NCBI GenBank assembly: GCA_016714785.1
Contig: JADKCC010000038.1
Location: 22,403-86,402, forward strand
Reading direction: 5' to 3'
Source of the DNA: Saprospiraceae bacterium
GTDB taxonomy: Bacteria; Bacteroidota; Bacteroidia; Chitinophagales; Saprospiraceae
Length of the DNA: 64,000 bases
In this document: one piece after another, positions 9,701 through 19,095 of the stretch
Layout of the letters: each line of letters opens with the position of its first letter
How positions within the stretch are numbered: position 1 is the stretch's first letter
Translations under genes and position numbers: made by a program
The notes under the pieces: model-generated
The model's input: the letters and a program-made list of their open reading frames with translations, nothing else
Databases searched by the model: none
Told to the model about the DNA's origin: nothing

Positions 9701-12386
9701 TGACCTCGGTAGCTGCACCTCCAAATGCTACATTGTTAATAAATAAAGAATCTCCTTTGCATACTGAGCCGGTATTTTGCATTAATGAGAGGGTAGCTGG
9801 TGTTGCACAATTACAATTTACGGTAAACTGGGCATTATTTTGACATCCAGTAATGCTATTAGTGACAGTAATAGTATGTGTTCCATTGCCAATATTATTA
9901 TAAGATACGGTGGATTGATTACTTGATCCGTCCAGTTGATATTGGTATTCAGGCCCCAAAGGTGCATTAATAGTAATGGTTCCTTCAGCACCAGTACATA
10001 CAACCGATGACAATAATGGAACTGTTGGTAATGGGTGAATGGTGACTAATAAATCTACTGAATTTCCTAAGCAATTTGGGTCGGCGTTAGGATCGAAGAC
10101 ATATAATGTGACTGATTGTGTTACTACGCTTCCAGGTGCATAGTTAGTTCCACTTCCTAGCGGATTGGTGTTGTAAGTTGTACTGGTTGAAAGCCCTGAA
10201 CCTGTGATAGGCGGCAGTACAGCACTTACACAGGTACTAATATCTGCTATTTCATTGATAGAAATAAGTGGCTCTATGATCACAGTTATTACTTCTTCAT
10301 CATCGCATCCAGCATTGGTGTCAAAGATGTATAGTGTCTGGCTTGTAAAAATCAAATCTCCCGCATTGTACATAGTGCCTGAACCATTTTGCCCTGTAAA
10401 ATATGATTGATTGCCAGAAAGATTGCTACCAGTAATATTCGGCAAAGCGATTGGTTGACATGAAGGTGGTATGGAAACAGGATCAATATCTGGGGCAATA
10501 ATAATATTTATAGTCACTATATCGCCGTAGCTTGCGAAATTGGGGCATCCAGACAATGGCTGAATCGAAATAAGCTCAAATGTCGTCGAACCAACTACTG
10601 GTACACTGATAGTACCTCCATTAATCACATTACCGGTGTGTAAAACACCTGTAGTATTGTCTCTAATTGTAACAATATAAACATCATTGTTGCCAAAACT
10701 AAATTCTAGATCAGTCATTCCATTGGTGATACAAAGGTTGCAAATATCTAATCCTAATGCGGCACAAACCATACTGATGAATGGGACACTGTTGGTATTG
10801 ACTACCAATGTTATTGCTATTGGAGCTGATTCGCAAGCTCCTGATGTTACAGTAGCATAGAAAGTACCTCCAGATGAAATATAAGATGCTGGATTTGAAA
10901 TAGGAATAGTCAAAGTAATATCTTCGTACCAATTCACAATAAGAGATGCGTTCCCTCCATTAATTGAATTTTCAAGTGATGTTAAATCAAAAGTCCCATT
11001 GCCATTTATATCTGCACAGGCAGTTAAAGGACCAGCGGGAAGGGCGGTAGGCCCAGACGTCAAAGTCAAAGAAAATCCACCGGAAGCTGTACCAGGGCAT
11101 CCAGACCCATCAGATATACCTGTCAAATTTAGGTTGCCTGAACCACTAAATATAGTGGGTATATTGATCGTAAAGGTAGATGGATCAAAAGTTGGAAATG
11201 GTCCCGCCCCTTGATAACAAATAGTAAATTGCTGGGAAGCGGTCACGCCAGGTATAGGAGGCAGGGGAAATCCAGGTGGTGAAGCCGTAAGATTTATGGT
11301 ATATGGTTCGTTTCCACTGGTAAAATTAAACGAAAAAGTAGCACATTCTCCAGGGCATAAGGTGGCACTTCCAGAGAGCGTACCAGAAGGTCCAGGTATA
11401 GCCATCACATCGACAATTTGCTCCCCAGGACATGGCCCAGGAGTGACATATTTTACATTATAGGTGGTACCTCCTACTGCATTAGATATTACGCCTGTGG
11501 CTGAGTTTATCATAGCACCATCTGCAGGAATAGGGTCGAAACTAAAAGTACCTCCCGGAGTAGCGATACCAGAAGCGGTACCAGACGTAGGAGCGCAAAA
11601 ATCTGAATGGGTGAAACTAGGATCTTGTGTTGGGTTGACCACCACAGTGACGCTACTTGATGCGGTACAACTATTATCGTCTGTAACTGTCAATGTGTAT
11701 GTATCTCCATTTTCAGCATTGTTTACAGAAGTCATTAATGATGCTGGTGAAACTATCGAGCCTGCCCCAGTCACTGTCCACAACCAACTCATAGCATCAG
11801 CAGGTACAGCAATTGTGCCATTTAAATTTAAATCATCACCTGCACATAATGGTGTTGGCATCGCTGTAGCAGTGGGTTTAGCATCCCAACATTCAACTTT
11901 AATATTTGAAAATGTGTTGGTTTCTGCACTTGTCCAATTTGTATTTAGAATTCTTATACTAGCAATAGAAGCGTTGTTCGTACACAAAATCCAATTAATA
12001 CTTCCAAATTGACGTGTCTCACCTGCAATACCAATAAGTTCTGTTTGAACTACTACCCCGTCTATAATTAGTTCTATGTACATGAAATCCCAACAGAAGG
12101 CACAATCAGGACTTGGGTTTAATGGATCACCATTACATGTAGGGCTACTAAAAGGGCATTCATCAAATGATTCCATATTTCCTGGCCCTAACCAATCATC
12201 ACTAAAACTAAAGTCCATGCTAAATCTTATAGAAGTACATGTGCTTATATCTATATTATTATAATTATCTTCTTTAATCAAGTCAAGATTTGTGTAACTT
12301 GCACCAGGATTAGTGAAAATCGTGGTTTGTGTCTTTATGTCTAAAATACAAACGGAAAATATTATTAAAATTAATATATACTTCAT
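6726..12386 (-). CDS. Giant secreted protein with type B T9SS sorting domain
   Basis: A very large extracellular protein (1886 residues) of unknown function, probably an adhesin or surface structural protein. The start ATG at 12386 (MKYILILIIFSVC) gives a Sec signal peptide ending near KTQ and avoids overlap with the upstream phosphatase gene. The body is built of PKD/Ig-like segments rich in GSGT, and of tandem repeats. Four units begin AG(R/M/I)D at roughly residues 1033, 1118, 1202 and 1282. Three shorter units end in CD(T/S)(L/I)V, spaced about 53 residues. The C-terminal 90 residues hold FSPNGDNNNDVF, YDRWGNLVF, and YAGSITLIR at the end, the gliding-motility-associated type B sorting signal. 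It follows the S9 and PhoD genes on the same strand. Confidence 0.88.
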   Translation of the reverse strand: MKYILILIIFSVCILDIKTQTTIFTNPGASYTNLDLIKEDNYNNIDISTCTSIRFSMDFSFSDDWLGPGNMESFDECPFSSPTCNGDPLNPSPDCAFCWDFMYIELIIDGVVVQTELIGIAGETRQFGSINWILCTNNASIASIRILNTNWTSAETNTFSNIKVECWDAKPTATAMPTPLCAGDDLNLNGTIAVPADAMSWLWTVTGAGSIVSPASLMTSVNNAENGDTYTLTVTDDNSCTASSSVTVVVNPTQDPSFTHSDFCAPTSGTASGIATPGGTFSFDPIPADGAMINSATGVISNAVGGTTYNVKYVTPGPCPGEQIVDVMAIPGPSGTLSGSATLCPGECATFSFNFTSGNEPYTINLTASPPGFPLPPIPGVTASQQFTICYQGAGPFPTFDPSTFTINIPTIFSGSGNLNLTGISDGSGCPGTASGGFSLTLTSGPTALPAGPLTACADINGNGTFDLTSLENSINGGNASLIVNWYEDITLTIPISNPASYISSGGTFYATVTSGACESAPIAITLVVNTNSVPFISMVCAALGLDICNLCITNGMTDLEFSFGNNDVYIVTIRDNTTGVLHTGNVINGGTISVPVVGSTTFELISIQPLSGCPNFASYGDIVTINIIIAPDIDPVSIPPSCQPIALPNITGSNLSGNQSYFTGQNGSGTMYNAGDLIFTSQTLYIFDTNAGCDDEEVITVIIEPLISINEIADISTCVSAVLPPITGSGLSTSTTYNTNPLGSGTNYAPGSVVTQSVTLYVFDPNADPNCLGNSVDLLVTIHPLPTVPLLSSVVCTGAEGTITINAPLGPEYQYQLDGSSNQSTVSYNNIGNGTHTITVTNSITGCQNNAQFTVNCNCATPATLSLMQNTGSVCKGDSLFINNVAFGGAATEVILTTNGTGSFSATSFTTSPFNFIYIPSADDVGKTINLIITTNDPDGVGSCAPESLTYQLNVRENPIGSIVGSQLVCLGNDITLTASGGLTYIWSENGGMANTATYQNIVMQETFYVTLTDAFGCRDTVEHKVNVRQISAGRDSLIGYCNTTPTIVNLNNFLSFGTTNGGIWKNGTDTIFNFSNYVITNLPLGFTTLSYLLDDPICGKDTSLIRVNIRNSNNAGMDASDEFCSGFNYRTSLVNKLGNFDGTGTWVITPFTTKIKINLPDIEVNDPPVGRYLVQYIIPFNGCNADTSTLTIDILPKPDAGRDSTITSCIGVDIDLFSLIRSSDLSGSIRNSNSYPGLSGNIWSTAGLVAGTYTFDYFLPSANILCSDDAAILTINLESALSAGIDQVGKFCEGETIDLKDYISQNATPGGIFYYQNQIVPNGVITPTGTGLDFVFTYEVGDDIFCPKKTALITLRREAKPSYTSGIANDICAGDCLTISNSHNASSGSTFYFSMQNTDGTFKQNVSVVSSNSGPVSLPICSNNTGPFNFYLVPVGQSFTLKIDSIQTSSGCKFVYNNNLSFKTLTLPVKTINPLICKEDSLTIGTKTFSFINPTDTFIKPSISSNACDTLVTVSLRFYDQPTGQYTTSECDETKTYPIGDDQIFTFANPSGMAKIKGGSIFGCDSIVLVNIKYEKREISGNFTSSTCRDTFEYRGELFYPSKPSGSIRLPGAAIKGCDSLVNVQIDFSEFIITEMINYQCDGSDPQLVLNLASHPGPYTISLDGNIIGNPAAMPYATPITIGSHTVVVTNQQGCSESFSIDVEDKKGPNVVLSQTPNLDGTVQIITTAPQNVIYDLAWTPSNTLSCNDCLNPIANPTITTTYILEYLYGNQCPDQRQITIERFNTEIILPNIFSPNGDNNNDVFFVQFPEKASGIVKSMAIYDRWGNLVFSAKDKPGNSPTDGWHGNFGSADAELGVYVYFLEVQIDGKAGIDTYAGSITLIR

Positions 12387-12402
12387 ATTAAAAAATTCGC
12401 TA

Positions 12403-13698
12403 TTACTCAAAACTATAATTATACACTTCTTTCCCTTGAGTATTCTTAAATACTACACTCAATTTCCTATTCTTTCGCTCGCCAGTCACATTAAAAATGG
12501 CAAAATTTCGTTCTGAGATCATACTCCCTTCCACTCGGTGACTGTTCGGTTCTTTACTGTGGTCATACGTTGTAGAGGTTATTGCAGATGATGTGACGTC
12601 ATAAATTATATTCCCCTTACTGGTTATCAATTTTGAAATTTCAGAGTGGTGACGATCTCCCGTAAGAAATATCACATTTTTGATATTGTTATCATCAATA
12701 AACTGGATCAATTCTTCTCTTTCTGCTTTATAATTGGCGAAATTTTCAAAAGCTGCGTAATCACTTAAAAACTGCCCGCCAACTGCCACAAATTTGAAGG
12801 TTGCTTTACTTGCTAGAAGAGCTTCTTTAAACCAATATTTTTGCATATCTCCTAATATGGTACCATCTTCTGTTTGAACAGTTCTATACCAACGATTGTC
12901 TAACATAAAAAACTGACAATCATTCCACCCAAAGCTACTGGTAACACCTTCTGTATGTCCGGCACCGTAAGATTCAGAAGGCCAGAATTGTTTAAAAGCA
13001 TCTAATGCATGGTGCTTAAGTGGGTAGGTCCAATCTGAATCGTTTGTTCCATAATCATGGTCGTCCCAGATGGCATAATGTGGTGTGGCTGCCAACAAAG
13101 GTTGCAATTCTGCTAAAGACCTAGTATGAGTATTCCGGTAATATATACCCGATCTACTTTCAAAATCACCTTCACGTAAATAGGTATTATCTCCCAACCA
13201 AATCATCAAATCAGGCTTACTATTGGTGATATGTTTGATGATTTCATATTCGCCACCATAAGGTTTGCCTGGTCTATCATACGCTGTATCATTGATATAA
13301 AAGCAAGAACCAGCCACAAAAGTAAAATCAGGAGCATCTTTGCGAAACTGCCATTGTTCTTGAGTTTTGAATTCTAAGGGGTAGGGTAGTTGTAAGTATT
13401 CATTTTTTAGTTTGACCTTGTATTCATAATTGGTGCCTGGTATTAGATCGTGGAGATGGATGCTTACGATAAAGTTGTTTTGAGCATCTGCCATTGTAGG
13501 GGCAGATTCAATAAACTTATCAGCACTGTTCTTTGCTCGATATTCTATCTGGACGTATGACACTTGTTTGGCTTGCACCCAAATGGTAGCATCACGCAAT
13601 GTAATTGGCCCTAACATTGGGCCACTTTGCAATATACTATTCTGGGCCTGAATGTTGCTTATCAATCCTATAAAAAAAAATATCAATATATTACGCAT
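12403..13698 (-). CDS. PhoD-like alkaline phosphatase, secreted
   Basis: A metallophosphoesterase of the PhoD family, predicted to release phosphate from organic phosphoesters outside the cytoplasm. It begins with a Sec signal peptide (MRNILIFFFIGLISNIQAQ) and an N-terminal fibronectin-like PhoD_N domain. The metal-binding motifs follow in order: GSCF, WLGDN, IWDDHDYGTND and LTGDRHHSE. At 431 residues it is complete. The gene lies 96 bases downstream of the S9 peptidase gene and ends 16 bases before the giant T9SS gene starts, so the three could be cotranscribed. The substrate (diester or monoester) cannot be decided here. Confidence 0.9.
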   Translation of the reverse strand: MRNILIFFFIGLISNIQAQNSILQSGPMLGPITLRDATIWVQAKQVSYVQIEYRAKNSADKFIESAPTMADAQNNFIVSIHLHDLIPGTNYEYKVKLKNEYLQLPYPLEFKTQEQWQFRKDAPDFTFVAGSCFYINDTAYDRPGKPYGGEYEIIKHITNSKPDLMIWLGDNTYLREGDFESRSGIYYRNTHTRSLAELQPLLAATPHYAIWDDHDYGTNDSDWTYPLKHHALDAFKQFWPSESYGAGHTEGVTSSFGWNDCQFFMLDNRWYRTVQTEDGTILGDMQKYWFKEALLASKATFKFVAVGGQFLSDYAAFENFANYKAEREELIQFIDDNNIKNVIFLTGDRHHSEISKLITSKGNIIYDVTSSAITSTTYDHSKEPNSHRVEGSMISERNFAIFNVTGERKNRKLSVVFKNTQGKEVYNYSFE

Positions 13699-13794
13699 AT
13701 TAAGTTAGGTTGGAAGATTGAACTAATATTACAAGTCTCAAAAATACTGATTTTATATATTGTTTTAGAATCACTTGTATTATCTAATGGTTAA

Positions 13795-16233
13795 TTATGG
13801 TTTGACTTCTAAAATGCGATTTTTTACATATTTCTCAAGCCAAGTATCTTGTTCCCAAAGTACATGGAGGATAGATTCTCTGGCAGCATATCCATGACTT
13901 TCTTTAGGAAGTATAACTAAACGTGTGGTTGCACCTAATCCCTTGAGTGCGTTAAAATAACGTTCGCTTTGCATAGGATATGTACCTGCATTATTATCTT
14001 CCTCACCATGAATAAGCAATAGCGGTGACTTCATTTTATCGGCATTCTGAAAAGGGGACATGGCATCATATACATCAGGAGCTTCCCAGTAATTGCGCTC
14101 TTCAGACTGAAATCCAAAAGGAGTCAATGTTCGATTGTAAGCGCCACTTCTAGCTATGCCGGCAGCAAAAAGATCTGAGTGAGTCAAAAGGTTTGCAGTC
14201 ATAAAGGCACCATAGGAATGTCCCCCAACAGCTATTTTTTTACGATCTATATACCCAAGAGCATCCACTGCATCAATAGCAGCTTTGGCATTAGCCACCA
14301 ATTGTGGTATATAGGTGTCATTAGGTTCATTCTCACCTTCTCCTACTATCGGGAATGAGGCATCATCCAAGACAACGTATCCTTTGGTAAGCCAATACAA
14401 AGGAGAGCCATAATAAGGAAAGGTAAACTCATTGGCATTTGAGGTAACTTGACCTGCACTATTTTTGTCCTTGAATTCTGTCGGATATGCCCACATAATC
14501 ATAGGCAATTTTTCTTTTTTTGACGAATCGTATCCGACTGGTAAATACAGTGTTGCCGACAACTCTAAGCCATCTGGACGTTTGTATTTGATGATTTCTT
14601 TATGTACATTGTCCAATACTTTGAATGGGTTTATACTATAGGTTATTTGCTTTAAATGGTGTTTTTCGATATTTCTTATGTAATAGTTGGGATATTCATT
14701 TTTTGACTCTAAGCGTGTGAGATATAATCCTTTATGTATATCCACTGCAGAAACTAATTGCTCCAAACGATTTTTTTCTTGGCTATGATAAATTCTCTTT
14801 TTTTTGAAATCTACAAGCGAATACTGGTCAATAAATGGAAATTTACCTTCTGAAGAGAAACCATCTCCGATCATGGAGAGTTGACCTTCCGTCAAATCCA
14901 ATGTATAAGTCTGAAACTGATTTCTTTTAGTGACGAAGTTGCCTGGATCAGAATAATTGTCCTGAGAATTACGCTCATTAAAGAGTCGTGGCGCTGCATT
15001 TGGGTTAGATGGATCAAATATCAATGTACGTTCATTTCTTGTATTCCACCATCGTTCATACAAAACAGCCGTTTTATCATCTCCCCATTGAATTCCTCCG
15101 TACCGTTCTTTGGTTTTTAATAATTTGGTTGGGGATAAATCGAATGGCGCATCCTGATAAAAAACAGCGTCCCTATATTCTACTTCGACCGCAGGATCAC
15201 CTCCATCTAAAGCCTCAGCCCAATACAAAGTAGCTGCCTTGTCAGCTCGCCATTGTATGCTTCTTTTGTCTTTGCGTACTGCCATAAATCCTTTGGGCAA
15301 TTCTTCAGTCAATGGGTATTGGTGGAAAGTTTTGATGAATTTACCATTTTTATCACTCAAGTTAATATCTGTCGGAAATCTGTCATAGGTTACGATGTAT
15401 GAAAATGGTTTTTTAAGCTCATAAGTCAATAAATAATTTCCGTCAGGAGAAAAATTTATACCTACATACATGGCTGCTTTTTTGTATAAGGACTGACTAC
15501 CTATCAGCTCAAATTTTGTGATCTCTGAAGTCATTAATGTTTCAAAATTTTGCTCATCTATAGCATTCTTAAGCAAATCCTGATAGGTTCTATTTTGAGC
15601 CTTTTGGCCTTCATTTTCTGATATTACAGGTCCTGTAGGAGTGCCCAATCGGCTGTCAATGAGTGGTTTTCTTTCTTTCAAAAGGGTCGTAGCCAAGATG
15701 CTTTCATCATCTTTATTCCATAATAATACGTTGCCCACTGCCGCATTAATAGTGGCGTTGGATAGTTTTTTACATAACAAGGTCTTTATGTCCAAATACC
15801 AAAGCTCTGTACCATCTGCTACTGTATTTGTAAAAGCAATTTTTGATTGATCATTAGACCAAACTATATTAGAAAATTTGCCATTAGATGGAAGTCCTTG
15901 TACATCTTGCTCTTTGCTTGTTGCAATATCCAATACTTTTATGTCGATAAAGTATGTCGTTCGGCCAGGTGCATTGGTCATTGGATTGACTCTAATACCT
16001 GCCAACTTCATTTCAGGAGAGGATAACTCATCAATACTTTTGTAAGCGTTTCTGTATAATAATATTGCTAAAGAAGCATCATGTTTTAATCGGATGGTTG
16101 GGGCAGGTTTAGCATCTGCCAAAGCCAATATAATATTATCAGGCTGTTGGTAAGGAAAATCTGATTGAGCAGATCCGTAATATACATTAAAAATCATAAA
16201 TCCTATTAGACATAAATATGAAACTCGTGTCAT
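13795..16233 (-). CDS. S9 family prolyl-oligopeptidase-like serine peptidase
   Basis: A large serine peptidase with an N-terminal beta-propeller region and a C-terminal alpha/beta-hydrolase domain, predicted to be exported (signal peptide MTRVSYLCLIGFMIFNVYYGSAQ). The nucleophile motif GGHSYGAFM lies near residue 670. The catalytic Asp is in LLIHGEEDNNAGT and the His in ESHGYAA. The overall layout and size (812 residues) resemble the glutamyl-endopeptidase-like branch found in plastids and Bacteroidota, but this specificity is inference. A candidate -7 element (TATATTTG on the minus strand, 16276-16283) lies upstream. It heads a same-strand run with the phosphatase and giant T9SS genes. Confidence 0.9.
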   Translation of the reverse strand: MTRVSYLCLIGFMIFNVYYGSAQSDFPYQQPDNIILALADAKPAPTIRLKHDASLAILLYRNAYKSIDELSSPEMKLAGIRVNPMTNAPGRTTYFIDIKVLDIATSKEQDVQGLPSNGKFSNIVWSNDQSKIAFTNTVADGTELWYLDIKTLLCKKLSNATINAAVGNVLLWNKDDESILATTLLKERKPLIDSRLGTPTGPVISENEGQKAQNRTYQDLLKNAIDEQNFETLMTSEITKFELIGSQSLYKKAAMYVGINFSPDGNYLLTYELKKPFSYIVTYDRFPTDINLSDKNGKFIKTFHQYPLTEELPKGFMAVRKDKRSIQWRADKAATLYWAEALDGGDPAVEVEYRDAVFYQDAPFDLSPTKLLKTKERYGGIQWGDDKTAVLYERWWNTRNERTLIFDPSNPNAAPRLFNERNSQDNYSDPGNFVTKRNQFQTYTLDLTEGQLSMIGDGFSSEGKFPFIDQYSLVDFKKKRIYHSQEKNRLEQLVSAVDIHKGLYLTRLESKNEYPNYYIRNIEKHHLKQITYSINPFKVLDNVHKEIIKYKRPDGLELSATLYLPVGYDSSKKEKLPMIMWAYPTEFKDKNSAGQVTSNANEFTFPYYGSPLYWLTKGYVVLDDASFPIVGEGENEPNDTYIPQLVANAKAAIDAVDALGYIDRKKIAVGGHSYGAFMTANLLTHSDLFAAGIARSGAYNRTLTPFGFQSEERNYWEAPDVYDAMSPFQNADKMKSPLLLIHGEEDNNAGTYPMQSERYFNALKGLGATTRLVILPKESHGYAARESILHVLWEQDTWLEKYVKNRILEVKP

Positions 16234-16580
16234 CTTTTTACTTTTGAAAGCATTAGAAAACTATCAAATACCGCTCAAATATATGGATTTATTTTTCTGT
16301 AATTTAATTTGTGCTTATTTAATGATGTCAAAAAATAATTATTTTTTACCTCTTTTATTTAAGATATTATAAATAAACATTTAAGGTATTACATTAAAAG
16401 ATCAAGTGAGAAATAAATTATATTGCATAGCCCGACAACTCACTGTGGAATTTCAGTGAATTTTATTTAAAATTGATAAAAATTTTATTAATGTTGTCTC
16501 AAAGAGCAAACAGCAATGACTTATTTTTAGTGAGCTTAATTGTGTTGCAATCATAATTATAATAAAACATATCCAAGTAC

Positions 16581-16614
16581 TTGTGCGCAATTATCGCTAT
16601 AAACCTTAACTTTG
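16581..16614 (+). promoter_or_regulatory. Promoter of the TPR lipoprotein gene
   Basis: TTG at 16581-16583 and TAACTTTG at 16607-16614 match the Bacteroidota -33 and -7 elements with 23 bases between them. The start codon follows 34 bases later. The remainder of the 413-base divergent gap (16234-16647) is AT-rich and shows nothing else I can support. Confidence 0.6.
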
Positions 16615-16647
16615 CACGCACGAAAACACACCAATTAAAAAATTGTA

Positions 16648-17544
16648 ATGAAAACAAAAATTTTATACATCATTTTGTTTGCTTTTATAAGTTGCAAAAA
16701 TGAGAACGTAGTAATAGATAAAAATGATATCACTTATTTAGAGTCTGAATATCAAAAATCCAAAGCGGATTCAACTTTTAATCGTTTGGTACAGGCTTAT
16801 GGTAAAGCAGTAATAAATAGTAAGGATAAGAAAGTAAAACAAGAATTTCTGCAAAAAGCAATAACGCTGTGTGAAGGTCCCGAGAAAGCACCACTTAAGG
16901 AAGTCTTTTTTATTGAATTATTAAAAGTCAATCCAGATCATACGAAAGCAGCTGATTTTATATTTGAATTGGCAGAGAGTATGGAATTAAGAAATAAAAA
17001 AGAAGCTGCTTCTTTGCTATATAGTGGTTTTGCTCATAGATTTCCGTCTGATCCTAGGTCAAAAGACATCTCTGTAAAAATACTGAAAGAGCAGTCCAAC
17101 CATGATACCTACTTCAAAAATCTTGCAAAAAATGTGCTCACCAATCCAGGTGAAAGAGGTGTTAATGCTGACAACACCGAGCTTTTCATAGATCTTTGTG
17201 AGTCCTTTGCGATAGCATATCCAAATGAAAAAATGTCACCAGTTTATTTGTTTAAAGCGGCAGATATGGCGCGTGCTTTGGGTAGTCTTCCTAAGATGCT
17301 AAGCTTGTATGATTGGGTATTTCAATATTATCCAACGTTCGATAAAGCGCCATTAGCACTTTTCCTAAAAGGCTTTGCGTTGGATAGCGAATTAAGAAAA
17401 TTTGATGAGGCTAAAGAAGTGTATCAGGAGTTTCTTGTCAAATTTCCACAAGATTCTCTAGCTAAAGATGTAAACTATTTATTGGAAAACCTTGGCAAGT
17501 CCCCTGATCAAATGTTTAAGGAAATGCAAATGGAAAATCAATAG
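16648..17544 (+). CDS. Tetratricopeptide-repeat lipoprotein
   Basis: A 298-residue lipoprotein (lipobox FISC, Cys16) with helical repeats. The C-terminal half resembles TPR units of the outer-membrane assembly type: DMARALGSLPKMLSLYDWVFQYYP, with spacing continued by FDEAKEVYQEFLVKFPQDSLAKDV. This arrangement often marks proteins of the BamD/YbgF kind or general scaffold lipoproteins, but there is not enough to name it. A promoter of Bacteroidota type lies directly upstream. It is followed after 190 bases by the bifunctional nuclease gene on the same strand. Confidence 0.75.
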   Translation: MKTKILYIILFAFISCKNENVVIDKNDITYLESEYQKSKADSTFNRLVQAYGKAVINSKDKKVKQEFLQKAITLCEGPEKAPLKEVFFIELLKVNPDHTKAADFIFELAESMELRNKKEAASLLYSGFAHRFPSDPRSKDISVKILKEQSNHDTYFKNLAKNVLTNPGERGVNADNTELFIDLCESFAIAYPNEKMSPVYLFKAADMARALGSLPKMLSLYDWVFQYYPTFDKAPLALFLKGFALDSELRKFDEAKEVYQEFLVKFPQDSLAKDVNYLLENLGKSPDQMFKEMQMENQ

Positions 17545-17705
17545 TACTTTTTATTAAATTAATGGAACTATTAAAATCGCAAAATTTTTATAAATTTGGG
17601 TTATCCCTAGGTAATTAAACATTTTGAACTAGCAAAGTAAGTCTTGATTTTGGCTATTATAGATTTCAAATAAATATTTTTTACTTAATTTTCAGAATAA
17701 ATTGC

Positions 17706-17713
17706 TAAATTTG
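17706..17713 (+). promoter_or_regulatory. Candidate -7 element of the nuclease gene
   Basis: TAAATTTG matches TAnnTTTG and lies 21 bases before the ATG at 17735. A TTG start at 17702 would place this promoter inside the coding region, which supports the ATG as the real start. No clear -33 element is seen. Confidence 0.45.
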
Positions 17714-17734
17714 CGACCTGAATCATCTAAAGGA

Positions 17735-18319
17735 ATGAAGAAAGTAAGATTGGATATTATGGCGCTTTCGCATAGTGTGACACAATCGCACAATTATGCA
17801 GTAGTATTGGGCGAAGAAAATGGCAAACGAAGGTTACCGATTGTCATAGGTGGATTTGAAGCTCAGGCCATTGCAGTTGCCTTAGAAAATATGACACCAA
17901 ATCGTCCATTGACACATGATTTATTCAAAAATACCTTGGATGCGTATGATATAAATTTGAAAGAAGTCGTAATTAATAACTTATTGGACGGGATATTTTA
18001 TGCTCAATTGATCTGTGAGCAAGGTGGCAATATTATGCAGATTGATGCTCGTACTTCTGATGCTATATCCATGGCTGTAAGATACGGATGTCCTATCTAT
18101 ACCTTTGAATTTATCATGGAAAGTGCAGGTGTAATATTGGATGAAGAAGAACAACAAGCAAGTAAAAAAGCACCAATTAAATCGAGAGCAACATCTATAG
18201 AAGATATGAATCTATCTAGTCTTGAAAAATTATTGGATGAAGCATTGCAAAAAGAAGATTATGAAAAAGCAGCCCAAATTAGAGATATTATCAGCAGTAA
18301 GAAATCGAGTGAAAGTTGA
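17735..18319 (+). CDS. Bifunctional nuclease (BFN/DUF151) with C-terminal UVR motif
   Basis: A 194-residue cytoplasmic protein with two parts. Residues 1-130 match the bifunctional nuclease (DUF151) domain, including LPIVIGGFEAQAIAVALE, RPLTHDLF and a DARTSDAISMAVR segment. The tail (LEKLLDEALQKEDYEKAAQIRD) is a UVR motif like those in UvrB and UvrC that mediate protein contacts. The start is the ATG at 17735, preceded by AAAGGA. This fusion is a known Bacteroidota family. Its role in DNA repair or nucleic acid turnover is presumed from the domains. pdxJ starts 30 bases downstream, so they may be cotranscribed. Confidence 0.88.
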   Translation: MKKVRLDIMALSHSVTQSHNYAVVLGEENGKRRLPIVIGGFEAQAIAVALENMTPNRPLTHDLFKNTLDAYDINLKEVVINNLLDGIFYAQLICEQGGNIMQIDARTSDAISMAVRYGCPIYTFEFIMESAGVILDEEEQQASKKAPIKSRATSIEDMNLSSLEKLLDEALQKEDYEKAAQIRDIISSKKSSES

Positions 18320-18349
18320 TTTTAAATTTACTTTTTTCAAAATATTATA

Positions 18350-19063
18350 ATGACCAAACTCAGTGTAAATATCAATAAGATAGCTCTTATACGAAATTCT
18401 CGTGGGGCTAATTATCCTGATTTACTTAAAGTTGCACTAGATTGCGAAACATTTGGGGCACAAGGCATCACTGTCCATCCAAGACCAGATCAAAGACATG
18501 TAAAATACAGCGACATTGGCCCATTAAAAAGCTCAGTAACAACTGAATTTAATATAGAAGGGTATCCGTCTAAAGATTTTTTAGAATTAGTAATTCAACA
18601 TAAACCTGACCAATGTACACTTGTGCCAGATTTGCCAGGAGCTCTCACATCAGATAATGGTTGGGACACTAATACACATCTTGCCCATCTAAAAGAAATA
18701 GTAAAACGACTTCAAGGTGAAGGTATAAGAGTAAGTTTATTTATTGACCCTATTGCTGAAAGACTTCATGCTGCAAAAGATACAGGAACAGACAGGATTG
18801 AATTTTATACTGGACCTTACGCCCATGACTATAATATAAATATGGAAGAAGCCATACTTCCATTTGCACAAGCAGCAAAACTTTGCGAAGATTTAGATTT
18901 AGGCATCAATGCTGGCCATGATCTTAATTTGGATAATCTTAAATATTTCAAAAACCATGTACCCAATTTACTGGAAGTTTCTATCGGGCATGCAATAGTT
19001 TGTGATTCAATATATTATGGTTTGAAAAATACCATTCAAATGTATCTTAAACAATTGCAATAA
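18350..19063 (+). CDS. pdxJ: Pyridoxine 5'-phosphate synthase
   Basis: PdxJ condenses 1-deoxyxylulose 5-phosphate with 3-amino-2-oxopropyl phosphate to form pyridoxine 5'-phosphate, the last ring-forming step of DXP-dependent vitamin B6 synthesis. The protein (237 residues) shows LSVNINKIALIRNSRG at the start, GITVHPRPDQRHV, FIDP and NAGHDLNLDNL, all standard for the family's TIM barrel. The pathway partner pdxH is also in this window (32767), not adjacent. Confidence 0.95.
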   Translation: MTKLSVNINKIALIRNSRGANYPDLLKVALDCETFGAQGITVHPRPDQRHVKYSDIGPLKSSVTTEFNIEGYPSKDFLELVIQHKPDQCTLVPDLPGALTSDNGWDTNTHLAHLKEIVKRLQGEGIRVSLFIDPIAERLHAAKDTGTDRIEFYTGPYAHDYNINMEEAILPFAQAAKLCEDLDLGINAGHDLNLDNLKYFKNHVPNLLEVSIGHAIVCDSIYYGLKNTIQMYLKQLQ

Positions 19064-19095
19064 TACATTTCCTTAAAAGGTGAAAGTTGTTATTT

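Noticed and set aside
11464..12012. A 182-codon plus-strand open frame opposite the giant T9SS gene
   Set aside because: It has no signal or domain and lies inside a convincing minus-strand gene with a clear sorting signal.
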